DNA of 64,000 nucleotides, taken from Phallus indusiatus (Eukaryota; Basidiomycota; Agaricomycetes; Phallales; Phallaceae). The position numbers and the translations under genes were made by a program. Below, piece by piece: positions 12,294-23,805 of this stretch (position 1 is the first letter of the stretch; the number at the start of each line of letters is the position of its first letter). The stretch spans positions 930,001 to 994,000 of the forward strand of contig JAQFWX010000007.1 of NCBI GenBank assembly GCA_027605045.1, written 5' to 3'. A model generated the notes under the pieces. That model was not told the DNA's origin and did not search any database. It saw only the letters and a list, made by a program, of their open reading frames with translations.

Positions 12294-12929
12294 TTAAAGC
12301 TATTCCCGAGCCTGAGGTTATTTCCTTCTCGTATTGTATTAAAGTGAATTGAATAGGCAACGTGCATAAGACACGCACATTCGAAATGACACGTTAAAGT
12401 CTTTGGAAAGAGCTGCATCGGCCTGACCCAATGGTTGCCCACGTATCATTCATTGCTTCCGTATGTGTGGATGTGCCTTTTCAGTGGTTGTATCATTATC
12501 TAAGGACTTGTTCATACGGAAGCTTTTTATAACGGAGAATGTATTTCGTGAGGACGGGACTGTTGAATATTCACTGCGGATTCGGTCATGCACCTCCACT
12601 GTCAACGCTGCACGCGTTGACACATCAGCCATGCACCTATAAAACTCCGGTAGTCGTGACGGTGTGGATAGCCCGAGCTTATCTTATCATAACGGCTTCA
12701 CGTTCTAAACGCAGGAGAAGGTTAACCCAGTCAACTCACAGGTTATTCGGCCGAGGTTGAAAACACTCGTCGACAGTCTGAAAAATGACTTTCGAAAGTG
12801 GGAGAAGCCGGCCATACCGAATATATATATCACCTTCATCGCCATCGCATTTTGGTTATTTGGTCACGGTGTGTGATTCGATATGCGTGAAGACGATGAA
12901 CGTTGCGAACGCGGTAAGAGCTGGTAAGA

Positions 12930-15665
12930 GAAACCACGTTTAGGCCTTGACTACGACTATCCGTCGGGCAGAGCCACGTGGAAAAGTGAAGCGAGAAGTG
13001 ATGAACACTTTGTAAAAATTCCAGATAATCATGACGTTTCTACGATTCCGTCTCAGCAGTTGATGTTCTAGAAATGGATGTCGTGTCCAAGAAACGCGAA
13101 AGTCAGGGATGCATTGTCCTGTCGACCGTCGACGATATCGATTAAACACTGACTATGGATATGGTCTACGATAAGTTCTAGGATGCGAAGTATCAAACGT
13201 TTCAAAAGCCATGGTGCCATCTGTTTCGGTTCGCGAATCTCTGCGTGAGTTCTCAAGATCTCAGGAGTTCTCCTGGATACAAGGTAGCCATTTTCGAAGT
13301 TCTTTACTTATTGAAATGTAATTCTTGAGCTTGAGATCTGAGAGCGGTGTTGATGACATCGACTCGGCACTTCGGCACCAGATCCATCAAAGCACGGGCC
13401 TTTGACCGTGGCGCCCAAGACCAAGAGTTTAGATATACTGGAGATTGTGTTATAATAATAGCTAACTTAGAAATAAAACTTCCTGTGCGAAAAATTTCGA
13501 ATATGCTAATTCAAAGTGGAACCAAAGATGTAGCGAAAACATTAGAGAATTCAAAATTGGTCCGCCGCAAGCTCTGAGAAAAAACAAAAGACACGCGCCG
13601 CATAAGTTATTAAAGCATCAGGTTAAGTGTTACATGTTACATGTTACATGTTAAGCTTGATAGGCGAAACACGCTCTAAGATAATCAAAATCACTCGAAG
13701 TCATCTAAAAACCCCAGGATCTGGCTACTTGACTATATAACTTCTCACACCATGATTACCATCCGCATTGAGGGATACTCTTGATTATATTCCTATTCCA
13801 TGTCGCTGCAACAAGTCATACAAGAACTTCCCCTTGCCTACCCTGTTCTTTGCGATATTGGTAAAGAAAACTACCATCGTTTACCATTTAATTTTGATTA
13901 ACGAAAGTATTGTAGCGGGCAGTACAAGCCTCATTTTCTGGGATACATTTTTGACTCTCGATCAAGAGGTACGCCCCCTTTATTACAAGGTGAATTATGT
14001 ATTAAGCTCCGAGTAGATAGAGTTCATCTGGTCACGGTGTGTACTCAACTTTGCCATTGATAATGTTCAACTCGTTCGTCATTCAAACATTATTAGATTC
14101 ACATTTACTCCAGTAAAACTGTTATATTGCATAGTTCGAATACCTTGCGCTCGTAATTTATTGGTAAGACTCTCACGTTCTGTTTACCTGGAATGCTCTG
14201 ACATCTGCAAGCGGGATACCCTTGGCTTTCTTTGGAAGCTATAAAAGGTTTAGTCTGTGCTCGGAAATCATGTGGCTTATTACTATTTCGGGGGCGGTTA
14301 TAATCGCGTGTTCGAACATACTGCTTATACAACGAGGTTAGCACGCTTTAGTTTTACCGGAAAGTACCGAATAAAGAATTGATTTTTTTATTAGTATATG
14401 CATTTTACCACCGCTCCAAGCTTCTACTTTGGTTCCTATTTTTGGTTTTCATATTGATCGAGACTTCGGTGGTAGTCGTCATGGTGTTAGGTGTACCCAA
14501 TTATCAAGTTGTCCAGTTAGAGGTCTTCCCACCACCCTTCGGACACTGCCTTGTTACCAAAATTCCCGGAATAATGTCTTTTGTCTTGTGAGCGATGACT
14601 TCAAGAAGCAATAAAATACACTGACCGCGAGCATCCCCATCATCAAAGGTTCCTTGAACTCGGATTTCAGAGTATCGCTTTTGCTTGCATTGTTGCACGG
14701 TTTGTTGTGTTACAGCTCTCAGCGTGGAAAACGGATATTCCAAACTCTCCGCTCTATGTAATTTTCTTGAGGGATGGGATATGGGTGTTCATGTTTATGT
14801 TTGGTAAGTAATGGCAGCTCAAATTCAGTCTATTTGATATTTTGGAATTTAAAGGTCGAATTTATAGTAATATTTTTGTTCACTGGAATTTTCGTGCATA
14901 CCGAATCCGCAACAGGCTTGTCGTTTGCTTTGTGAGTTGAAGGGCATTTTGTGATATTTTTATTTACTGACTATGTGGGTCAAGATGGACGTACGCCGCC
15001 TCTAGTATTTGTGTACGTGTATTACTGTCATGAATGCGTGAATCCAGCCTCTTACTCACGAATGCTATCACAGTCTACACGTCTAATATTGAACTTGAAT
15101 CACTCAGCGAAACAAGATTATATCGCCTCAAATCCCTGGTATACCTAGTTATATCTATTCCCCACTGAGCTTACGCCGTTATTTTCTTCTCGTATTGTAT
15201 TAAACTGTAAATTGAACAGGAAACATACATATACTATAAGATTTCCGCATTCCTGTTGCCTTGAAGTTCACGGGAGAGCTGGCAACGTCTGCATCGTGCC
15301 TGACCTAATTGCTCGTACTCGAATACCGTTCATTGCCCACGTACATTTGCCGTTTCCAGTGTTCGAATGATTTGACGACTTGTCATATGGAGGTTCTATA
15401 CGGGAAATGTGTTTCGGAAAGAGGGAACAGTTAAATATTGCTGCGAATTCGGTCATATAACGTTAACTTCATTTTCAGCGCCGCATGACGCACCGGGCAC
15501 GCACCAACAAATTTCCGGTAGCCGTGACGGTGTGGAAAGCCCGAGCTTATCTCACACCAGTTCCACGTTCGACATACAGGAGGAGGTTGGTCAGTCAAAT
15601 CACAAAGCATATTAGGAGGACGTCGAAGATACTCGTTGATAGTCTAAGAGGTCGGATTAAAAGTG
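12930..15665 (+). repeat. Tandem segmental duplication, copy 2
   Basis: Collinear with 10071-12790 (see copy 1). It holds DUF6533 copy B and ends with the same CGTGACGGTGTGGA / AGCCCGAGCTTATCT block. A 7-bp tandem repeat (GTTACAT, about three units) at 13623-13650 is private to this copy. Confidence 0.85.
13800..15148 (+). pseudogene. DUF6533 multi-pass membrane protein, frameshifted (copy B)
   Basis: Aligned exon by exon with copy A. The start (MSLQQVIQELPLAYPVLCDI), the DUF6533 core SLIFWDTFLTLDQE with IEFIWS, and the ending STRLILNLNHSA are all kept. In the exon ending near 14161 the sequence reads GTTCGAATACC where copy A has GTTCGATACC. The extra base shifts the frame after CIVR and leads to a stop in the next exon with either splice choice. 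Every other exon is open and keeps phase, so the lesion is recent, or it is a single-base assembly error. Near the exon starting at about 14651 the acceptor has moved relative to copy A (AAAG|GTTCC) in a way that keeps phase. Confidence 0.75.
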
Positions 15666-15834
15666 GGGACTTTGAACTTGTCAAGAAAACTAGAAGTGGT
15701 GATTCAAGCGGTTGCGGTTCAACGCGAAAGTATAGTCAGTATCCGACTATATGTATAATTTGCACACTGATCGTTAAACGTTAAATACCTAATTGTATTG
15801 AAGGTTCTCTTGATATTTTGTACCTGCCAGTGAC

Positions 15835-17183
15835 ATGTCGCTGCAACAAATCGTACAAAGACTCCCGCCCACTTGGCCGGTACTCTGCAATATCGGTAAA
15901 GGACATAACCACCTTACATCATTTTTGCATTACTAACGCAATACAGCTGGTAGTACGAGTCTCATTATCTGGGATACATTTCTGACTTTCGATGAGGAGG
16001 TACGTCACCATATTGTGCGAGAATTATCATGGCACCGTATACCAAGCTTCGAGATAGATAGAGTTTTGGTCAAGGTATGTATCCGTTTTCACCGGGGAAA
16101 TGACTCATCGTGTAAACAAAATAATATGCAAATTAGATACAGGTTTAATTCAGTAAGAGTTTTATATTTCACCGTCCGATATCTTGCCCTTGTGATTTAT
16201 TGGTGAGGTTTCCTTATTAGTTTGCTTGTCGTAGCTGTTCTAACATTCTCAAGCGGGATACCCTTCGCTATCTTCGGGAACTACAAACCATTCAGCTTGT
16301 GTCCAGAAGCAATGTGGCTTATTACTTTTTTGGGGGCAATTATAATCGCATGTTCAAACATACTGCTTATACAACGAGGTGTCGTCTATTTCTTTATTTT
16401 TTCGTAAGAACTGATTAAAGAATTTATCATGTAGTATATGCATTTTACGAGCGCTCGAAATATTTACTTTGGTTTCTGTGGTCGGTGTTTGTATTGATTG
16501 AAGCCACGGTGGTAGTTATCATGGCTTTGGGTGTCCCCAAGTATCGTGTTATCCAATCAAATGCCTTCCCCCAACTTTTTGGACATTGCTTTGTCCTCAA
16601 GGTTCCTGGTATATTGTCCGTTATATTGTGAGCGAAAATATTGAATCTAGTAAAAACGCTGACAGGAAGCATATCAAATCGAAGATTCCTTGAGCTTGGA
16701 TTTCAGATTATTGCTTTCGCCTGCATTGTTGCACGGTTTGTTCTGCTGCAGCTCTCAGCATGGAAAACGGGTATTCCAAACTCCCCGCTTTATGTAGTTT
16801 TCTTGAGGGATGGAATATGGGTGTTTCTGTTTCTGTTTCGTAAGTACAGCTTTATTTGGCTCTTGTTGAACTTTGCAAGTAAACGGTCAACTGTTTGCGC
16901 TGACAGTGATATTTTTGTTGACTGGAATTTTCATGCATACCCAATCTGAAACGAGCCTGTCATTTGCTTTGTGAGTTAAACGATATTGACATATGTTTAT
17001 TTGCTGATTGTATGGTGCTAAGATGGACCTACGCTGCTTCTAGTATTTGTGTAAGCATTATAGCGATGGAATGCAAACCTATCCTTTTGCTCACTAAGAA
17101 TATCACAGTCTACGCGTTTGATATTAAACTTGAATCACTCGGTGAATCGAGATTATGAAGTCTCAAATCCATGGTATACTTAG
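15835..17183 (+). CDS. DUF6533 multi-pass membrane protein (copy C)
   Basis: Third member of the array, start MSLQQIVQRLPPTWPVLCNI. The same ten-exon structure resolves without a break. The DUF6533 core is SLIIWDTFLTFDEE followed by IEFWS, one codon shorter than EFIWS in the sister copies. Seven hydrophobic segments and the terminal STRLILNLNHS are present. It lies about 690 bp after copy B and lacks the long 5' and 3' flanks shared by A and B. It therefore came from a separate, probably older, duplication. Membrane protein of unknown function. Confidence 0.83.
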
Positions 17184-17318
17184 TTACAGACATACAAGGG
17201 GTACAATTGTCACTGAAGGGGGAAATACAAACTAATACGTACATGGTACACTATCAGGGGTGTAGTACATTGTGTAAAATGAGGATCATTATTCAGCAGA
17301 CGTTTCGTTAACGATCAT

Positions 17319-19037
17319 TCATGACTTTTGCGACCTAAACATTAAAATCTCGATAGGACAATCTTTATTACTGAGCAGCATATTCTCTGCCTCTTCCACC
17401 GAGGACTCTGGCGAACGATAGATTGATATACACGTGAACGAATGTCCCGCAAGTAGTCGTGCTGAATAACATTTTGCGATCGCTTGAGCGTAGAGCTTGT
17501 CCAATTTCGATCTTTTACCAGGGATGAATTTAATCGTCAGCGTTAAGAGAGAAGGACAAGGAAAGATGGGGCTGCTGGTATTATCCAACGTGCGTGGATT
17601 ATCTTCGTCACTTGATTCATTTTCTGTTTCTTGTTCCTGATCTCCAACTTGTGTATGAGAACTTGGCTGTTGAGGAGGCGTCAATGCTAACAAATGTGAT
17701 AGCGACGTAGAGAAACGACTATGTTCGATAATCAAATGGTTTAAATTCGGGAGAACAAGAAGAGTATTCCTGAGGATAGCGGTGCTCAGCGGAGCGCCTG
17801 TCAGATGCAACTCAGTGATATCGGATAATCTGAATGACTGTAGAAATATTGGAAGACTTTCTGCAGCCTCGTACGCGGAATCATACGTTGTCATGAATGT
17901 TGAGTATTCCGTCTCGTACGGATAGGTTTCGGTAAATTTTAGGCGTATATGAAAATAGTCCGCGTCAGCGAATACTGAAAGAGAAAGAGATGTGTAATGT
18001 TGTCGGGCGAGAAACCATTTCAATGGGGCCCATTCGAGGTCGGATTTTCTAAACTGAAAGTCTTGACACGAATCTATAGAATAGCGGAGACTTTCGAATG
18101 GAAATATGACATGTTCTAAGAGAAAACTTGCTACACGAGTCATGGAGTCGCCTTTAAGCGTGAGTAGTCGGAGTTGTGGTAAGTGAACGCGGTGGTCAGA
18201 ACGTAGCATGTCGAGGGTTATCGCGGGCCCCACAACTGATATGAGCCCAAAAACACGAAGGCAGGGTGATAGTTGGAGGACATTGAGAAGAATGTCAGGA
18301 TGTATTTTTACAGAGGGCCATAGATGGAGATGGAGACGAGACAGATTTTGTAGGAGAGGGGAAGATGATAATTCTTGGAAATCATGAATGACTTGATAGT
18401 ATACGTTTTTAAGTTGGGGCGCATTTCCAGAAAACAAGGTCTGAAGGGCTCTTTCATGTTCAGTCCAGCATTCCGCGGTAACATAAAGGGTTTGCAGCAT
18501 GGGTGCAGGTTGTCTAAGATATTGGAGTACTTGGTTCAAGATGTGCGCCATAGATCGGTGTAAGGTATCTACGATGGTGAAATCGAGCATCCGGATCCGG
18601 GGTACTTCTTGAAGAACGAGAGGGAGAGTGGTTGGTAGGATACCGTACCACGGGGTCATTATATCAGACGTCGTTGCATGATTGAATGATATAAATACGC
18701 TCAGCGGAGCAGAGCCTGATCGACGAAGGAATTCTTCTAAGTGATCTGGCTTCATTCTTGGAATATTGAGACATGTCCACAGGGTCGGATCGGATAAAAG
18801 CGTGGTCCTCCACGAACGACAAACATGGGACATCTTGATCGGAGGTCGTAGTCCTATGTTAATAATGTTATCTAGTCCAGAATCCACCTCTGACTCGTAC
18901 GGATCCAGAGCTAGTTTGATTATTTTTCGAAAAATCTCGACGGGGACGAGATCAAGCATTACGTGTCCTGATCGAGCAAATTTCAAGTCTGCAGACGCAA
19001 GTTGCGACTTGAGACTTGAGGCGCCCGTTGAGGTCAC
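17319..19037 (-). CDS. F-box protein with leucine-rich C-terminus
   Basis: Single-exon 572-aa protein. The F-box lies at about residues 28-92: LDLVPVEIFRKIIKLAL, then HVCRSW and LLSDPTLWTCL. A long Leu-rich region of irregular repeats follows (for example LRLLTLKG, NLNHLIIEHS, LLTLTIKF), with an acidic/polar insert QEQETENESSDED at about residues 470-485. This is the common Agaricomycete F-box form, predicted to bind Skp1 in an SCF ubiquitin ligase through the F-box and to recruit an unknown substrate through the repeats. It is convergent with DUF6533 copy C; only 135 bp separate the two stop codons. Confidence 0.9.
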   Translation of the reverse strand: MTSTGASSLKSQLASADLKFARSGHVMLDLVPVEIFRKIIKLALDPYESEVDSGLDNIINIGLRPPIKMSHVCRSWRTTLLSDPTLWTCLNIPRMKPDHLEEFLRRSGSAPLSVFISFNHATTSDIMTPWYGILPTTLPLVLQEVPRIRMLDFTIVDTLHRSMAHILNQVLQYLRQPAPMLQTLYVTAECWTEHERALQTLFSGNAPQLKNVYYQVIHDFQELSSSPLLQNLSRLHLHLWPSVKIHPDILLNVLQLSPCLRVFGLISVVGPAITLDMLRSDHRVHLPQLRLLTLKGDSMTRVASFLLEHVIFPFESLRYSIDSCQDFQFRKSDLEWAPLKWFLARQHYTSLSLSVFADADYFHIRLKFTETYPYETEYSTFMTTYDSAYEAAESLPIFLQSFRLSDITELHLTGAPLSTAILRNTLLVLPNLNHLIIEHSRFSTSLSHLLALTPPQQPSSHTQVGDQEQETENESSDEDNPRTLDNTSSPIFPCPSLLTLTIKFIPGKRSKLDKLYAQAIAKCYSARLLAGHSFTCISIYRSPESSVEEAENMLLSNKDCPIEILMFRSQKS

Positions 19038-20537
19038 GCGTCACGCAATGCCAACCTTTTTGTAACCTTTAACCCTAAACACAGATATTGTACTACCTAC
19101 GCTTTACTACGGAAAAGCGGGTGACTTCATTAAGTCCCTACTCATTGACCATACAGTACGTGTGTATACATATACAAGAAAATTATAATACTTCCTGTCT
19201 GAATCTTGTCTCGCTAGTAGTACTGTGGCACACAGCCTGTTCCATGTTTTGGAGATTAAGCGCTTCTTGATCACGCATCGATGTATTGAAATTGTGAAAA
19301 GACAAGGAATTATACCAAACCAAGAAACAAATAGAAAATACCAGTATTTTGAATTCTGCATATACATATGTCATAATCCTGAGACATCTGCCTATGACGA
19401 TGACGGGGCTTAAGCTTAATTCATAACAGATACATTTTAAGGTAACTTGCAGCTTATTTGTCATCAAATGCAACCTAAACAACTTCAGCATTTGAAAAGC
19501 TTCCCCGTCAGTCAAGCGTTGTCTCGTCAAGTATTCAATTACCTACACGAAAACACCGACCACCCTTGCTTTTTTTGAGCAAGGGCATCTATTTCAGATC
19601 GTGGTAAATAGTTTTTACCAATCAATGAAGTACGTCTTTTGTTGTTAATATTGTAACATCCTACATACCCTGTGCCTGTATTACAAGCCTTTGTGTATAC
19701 GTAGCCCTCGTGCCCTGATTGTACTACTTTCAATTTACTAAAAAAACCAAAAAAAATCTCTCGCGGGTATTTATTTAGTCGCCTGTTTTCTTGAATATCA
19801 AAGCTTCAATTTCGATTTGATGGAATTAAACTTCGACGTATCACCGTAATAACATCGGCTTTCAGACTAAGTTTCAGCCTTAGATTATTATATCCCGACT
19901 CGTTGTTAGGATCGCTTATTAAATTTCTGAGTTCACTCAACTTAAATTGTTAAAACCTATGCAGTCTGGTGAATGTAATAGCACAGACTTCTCTGGAGGA
20001 TAGCTAACTCAATGAGGGCGAAGTTATCTATTGTAGTATGAATTGACTTAGCCGCATATATGACATAGATGTCATGTCTCCGGCGTAACAACGTAGGTAC
20101 CATCAACTCAGTAGAGTTTTTGTGAATCGTACTTAGTAATCGATTTAGTCAAAACCGAAAGTCATCTTGGTTTCTTCACCACACAAACGATTTCAGCATT
20201 CTAATACCCTTTAACATATAACTGACAGAGTTGCTGGCATAAAAATATTACAATCAAAACGTCATGACCAGGACCCGGTCACCAGTTGTAGTATATTTTT
20301 TCGGCTTTCTTGTCATTGCCCTCATCCTGGTCCCAACATCTCTTTGCTTTATGATCATAACTTACCTGAGGCATTTGATTGGGTATTGTCAAAATAACTG
20401 AATACTTGCATATGATGACAATGTGAATTTATTCATTATATGAAGCGTAAAATTGTATTGGACATGCTTGATGGTGTATTGAGAGAGAGAGAAAGTCCAA
20501 GTGACGATGTCAAAGAATGAAGGAAAAACTGGGCTAG
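19038..20537. other. Intergenic, AT-rich
   Basis: Short open frames on both strands (19107-19733) overlap one another and have no family signal. No gene or repeat is recognised. The region separates two minus-strand genes and should hold the promoter of the F-box gene. Confidence 0.35.
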
Positions 20538-22262
20538 TTAATTGTCAGATTTCTTTTCAGAGGAGCCATCAATTCCCCCGGTTGCTCCAGTCTTAGAGAT
20601 CAGGGAGGCAGCATTACTTTCGGTGGTACAAGCTATGGCAGTTCCAGGCGTGTTCGCAAGTGGAAGAGCAAAACATTTGGTTTCACCGGGACATCTGATT
20701 ATAGCGAACTTGCCATCAAAGCACTATACCAAACGGTCCGAAAGAGAGAAAAATAGCTGATAAGATCGACGTCGCAAAAAGCAAATATATGGGATACATA
20801 CTTCAGCAACTCCGCCGTCAACACATGCTTGTTCACCTTTGGTGCAAGCAGAGTCGGGGGTCAGATGAGCAAACTGAGCGCTGTTCGCTGAATTGTAAAC
20901 ATCTATTTATTTGGATACCGACGAAGGACGTACTTTTCACGTTGTGCATTTTTAGCGTTTGACAATCGGAAATCATCGTCAGATGAACCATGAGTAGGAG
21001 ATGGTGCGTGCGGAACCGAAACAGGACCCACACCAGAGTCTTTACTTGAGTTGAAAACGGGTGTACTAGGGGAAGGCGATGCGATGGTATGAGAAACTGA
21101 AGGTGAGCGACTCAAGGTACTGTTAGCTAAATTAGAAGAGGTGGCGTGCGGAACTGAGACTGAGACAGGGCCAGGAAGAATGTTCTGACTTGCATTCCCG
21201 AAAACTGATGAAGCAGGCAGTACATTCTGAGTGGCTCCAGGAGTCGAAGATGAGGTGTGGGTGACATCACTGGTGGAATGCGCAATGGAGACATGGTTAT
21301 GATCGGTTTCAAGGCTCGAGCTGACAATAGGTGTCAAGGAAGGCACTGGTAACGAAACGACCTGGGAAGTCAATGAGCCACTGGCGACACTATCGGAAGC
21401 AGTGGCATGCGGAACTGAGATAGAACCAGAACCAGTTTCCTTGCTTGCAGATGTAAAGGAGGACGGTAACGTAACTTGGGCAGTCGAAGACGGGTGATCT
21501 AAGTCACCGTTAGTAGAAGTGGCGCGGGGAATTGAGACAGGGCCAGAACCAGTTTCCTTGCTTAAAGATGTAAAGGAAGACGGTGACGGGGCGAGGGCAG
21601 TGGAAGATAAGTGATCCAAGTCACCGTCGGAAGAAGTGGCGTGGGGAGTTGAGACAGGGCCGGGACCAGTTTCCTTGCTTATGGTGAAGCCAGATGTAGA
21701 GGATTCGGAGGTCAAGGTATGAGAATTAGACACCTCGACAGTGGATGGACTAAGAAAATGAAAGGTAAGAGAAGACTGAGAATGCGAAGATAAGTATTTG
21801 GACTAACTAGGAAGAGTCAGATGAACGAGAACTCGAATGGCTTGTTGTAGTGCCTTGAGTGTGGCTATTTGACTGAGAATTCTGAGAGGCATGTTGACAA
21901 TCGTTCTCAGTGACCAAAATATTGTGCGAAACATTGTTCGACAAGTTTTCCAACAATTTTTTCGCACTCTGAGTGGCAAGTTGAGCAGCAGTCATCATCT
22001 CTTGGTTTTCGAGGATTTGAGCGAAATTCGTCATGGCGTTGCTTGCCTCTTGTTGTTTACAAAAGGCAGATCCGGTAAGTCCATCAGTAGCACGGGCCGC
22101 GATGGCACCACACTGCGCTCCTCCATCAGCGGTATTGCAAACTTTTTCCCAAGCTTGGATGTTTTCAATGATGGCTTGCATGAGCTGGTCGTTGACCAAT
22201 GGTACTGCGGAAGTTGTAGCGATGAATACAACGAGAGAAATGAAGGCCTTGGAAAGTTGCAT
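20538..22262 (-). CDS. Secreted Ser/Thr-rich repeat protein with C-terminal cysteine module
   Basis: Four exons (22262-21808, 21749-20934, 20880-20802, 20723-20538) give 511 aa. An in-frame ATG six codons upstream exists, but MQLSKAFISLVVFIATTSA is a clean signal peptide start. Residues about 20-130 form an N-terminal part with several Cys. A Ser/Thr/Pro-rich stalk of roughly 290 residues follows, with imperfect repeats of about 39 residues each beginning SKETGSGPVS-P-AT. Exons 3-4 add a cysteine module: NAQFAHLTPDSACTKGEQAC, CFDGKFAIIRC, KCFALPLANTPGTAIAC. This resembles the CBM19-like, chitin-binding-type module seen in many secreted agaric proteins; that label is from memory. A glycosylated wall or extracellular protein is the likely role. 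Confidence 0.85.
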
Positions 22263-22280
22263 TGTCGTGAAAAGAAGCAA

Positions 22281-23805
22281 ATTTGTAGGGAATTGTGTGA
22301 TTGAGCGAATTGACTTGAACTCAAGCGCGAGCGATGAGACAAGTAGGGTGTGAATATAAAGAGTAGCGATGTATGAAAAGATTTTATATAGGTTTCCGTA
22401 GAAAGTAACCTTTCAGCAAGAAGGCTGCGGACAAATGGGTGAATGCGAAATCAAGTAGAAAAGGGCGACCCGTCCGGTAATGGCATAACGATTTGGACGA
22501 ACCGGATGGATTTGGACCGAACAAGCCCAACTTCCGATCTGCCCTAAGTACGTGTGTAAGTCAGTTTCTTGTCCGCTAGGGGCATCAACTATCCCACCCT
22601 TCCAGTGGGTGTTCATGATATCTTAAACCCATTTACACATTCAAAAAAAAGAAAATTTCTTACAAGTCATGTATGTAGACGTTTGCAGTCTTGTCATTGC
22701 CAAAATTTAGTTATTTTGAAATTATGTCTATTGAGGTTCTGATCCGGAGGTGTCTGGAGCTTCCGGATCAAGCTAGAATTGACTCAGGTCCAGATCACTG
22801 ATAGAGTCCATCCATCATCACATCTCAGATATCAGCCCTTAGGGGGGGTTATTCTGCTATTTCTGCAGACGAAAGCGTGTCTTTCAGGCTGTATTCTTCG
22901 AACATGTCCTTCCTCGGAATTCAAATGGAGATCGCTAAAAAGGTTACAGTTAGCAGCGACGGGTATGAGATATATTTATTCAAGGACGCAAACGTCTATA
23001 CCTTGACTCCTTATTTGTCGAAAAATTTTAACGCTCAGTTAATAGGACTACATCAATCTTCAAAATTCCAAAATGTAGATTAGAACAAACAGGTGAATTA
23101 AATAAATCCTCAACAAGTACCTTAAAGAGTTATAGCTGGCCCTGAAACCCTATAACGCGCTGTTATTTTTGTTTCTACGGCGGGTTGACTGCTTCACGAA
23201 ACGTCTGGTGAAACCAAGGAAGACGGTAAACATTATGCCCAGAATTATGTAACAATTTTCGTCCTACGTATATGAGCTTTAGATTGGGTCATTAATGGTT
23301 TTTTTTTTTGGCTCGCGAGTCATTTGGTTTTGACTTCTCTGAAGCATTGAGTTAAAGAATTGAGCTTGGAGCTTCCAAACATGCAATTACTGTACCATTT
23401 TCTGTTTAATATTCGCTGAAAAAAAGAAAGAATAAGATGCTATATTGCACCAACTTTGGGTTTGCGAATTCTGAAAGGGAAGAAAAAAGCCCTATGTTAG
23501 ACGCTGGCGACGTGGCACCGTCACGCATATTCCGCGGTTAACCAATCCGATCCAAGGCCGGTCAAACGAATAGTATTTAACAACAACAGCGTAAAGAATT
23601 GAAAACAAAAAAAAAACCAAGATCTCGCATTTCGTGCTCGGATTAAATCTCACAATGGGCCTAACTTCGTCAGATTCGCAACATGAAGGGCAATTACCAT
23701 ACATATAAAGTTATTCATATTTGACTTGACACCTAATTATAAGTGGTTTCTTACATAGTTAACTAGTGGAATGTGTACTACGACACAGTATATAAATACG
23801 TATAT
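22281..23805. other. Intergenic
   Basis: Contains the promoter of the secreted Ser/Thr-rich gene at its left end. Small open frames at 22779-23083 (+) and 23492-23704 (-) have no family support. A poly-T run lies near 23299. Nothing else is seen. Confidence 0.35.

Larger units (their letters stand above)
10071..12790 (+). repeat. Tandem segmental duplication, copy 1
   Basis: This segment and 12930-15665 are collinear diverged copies. Shared landmarks are the block starting CCACGTTTAGGCC (10079 and 12934), the DUF6533 gene (ATG at 10944 and 13800, offset 2856), and a 3' block containing CGTGACGGTGTGGA followed by AGCCCGAGCTTATCT. The junction between copies is short, so this is a direct tandem duplication of about 2.7 kb. 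Confidence 0.85.

Noticed and set aside
18375..19065. Plus-strand open frames under the first F-box gene
   Set aside because: They are antisense shadows of a well-supported 572-codon gene.
21891..22353. Plus-strand open frames of 106-137 codons near 22 kb
   Set aside because: They are antisense to the first exon of the secreted Ser/Thr-rich gene and its promoter; no family signal.
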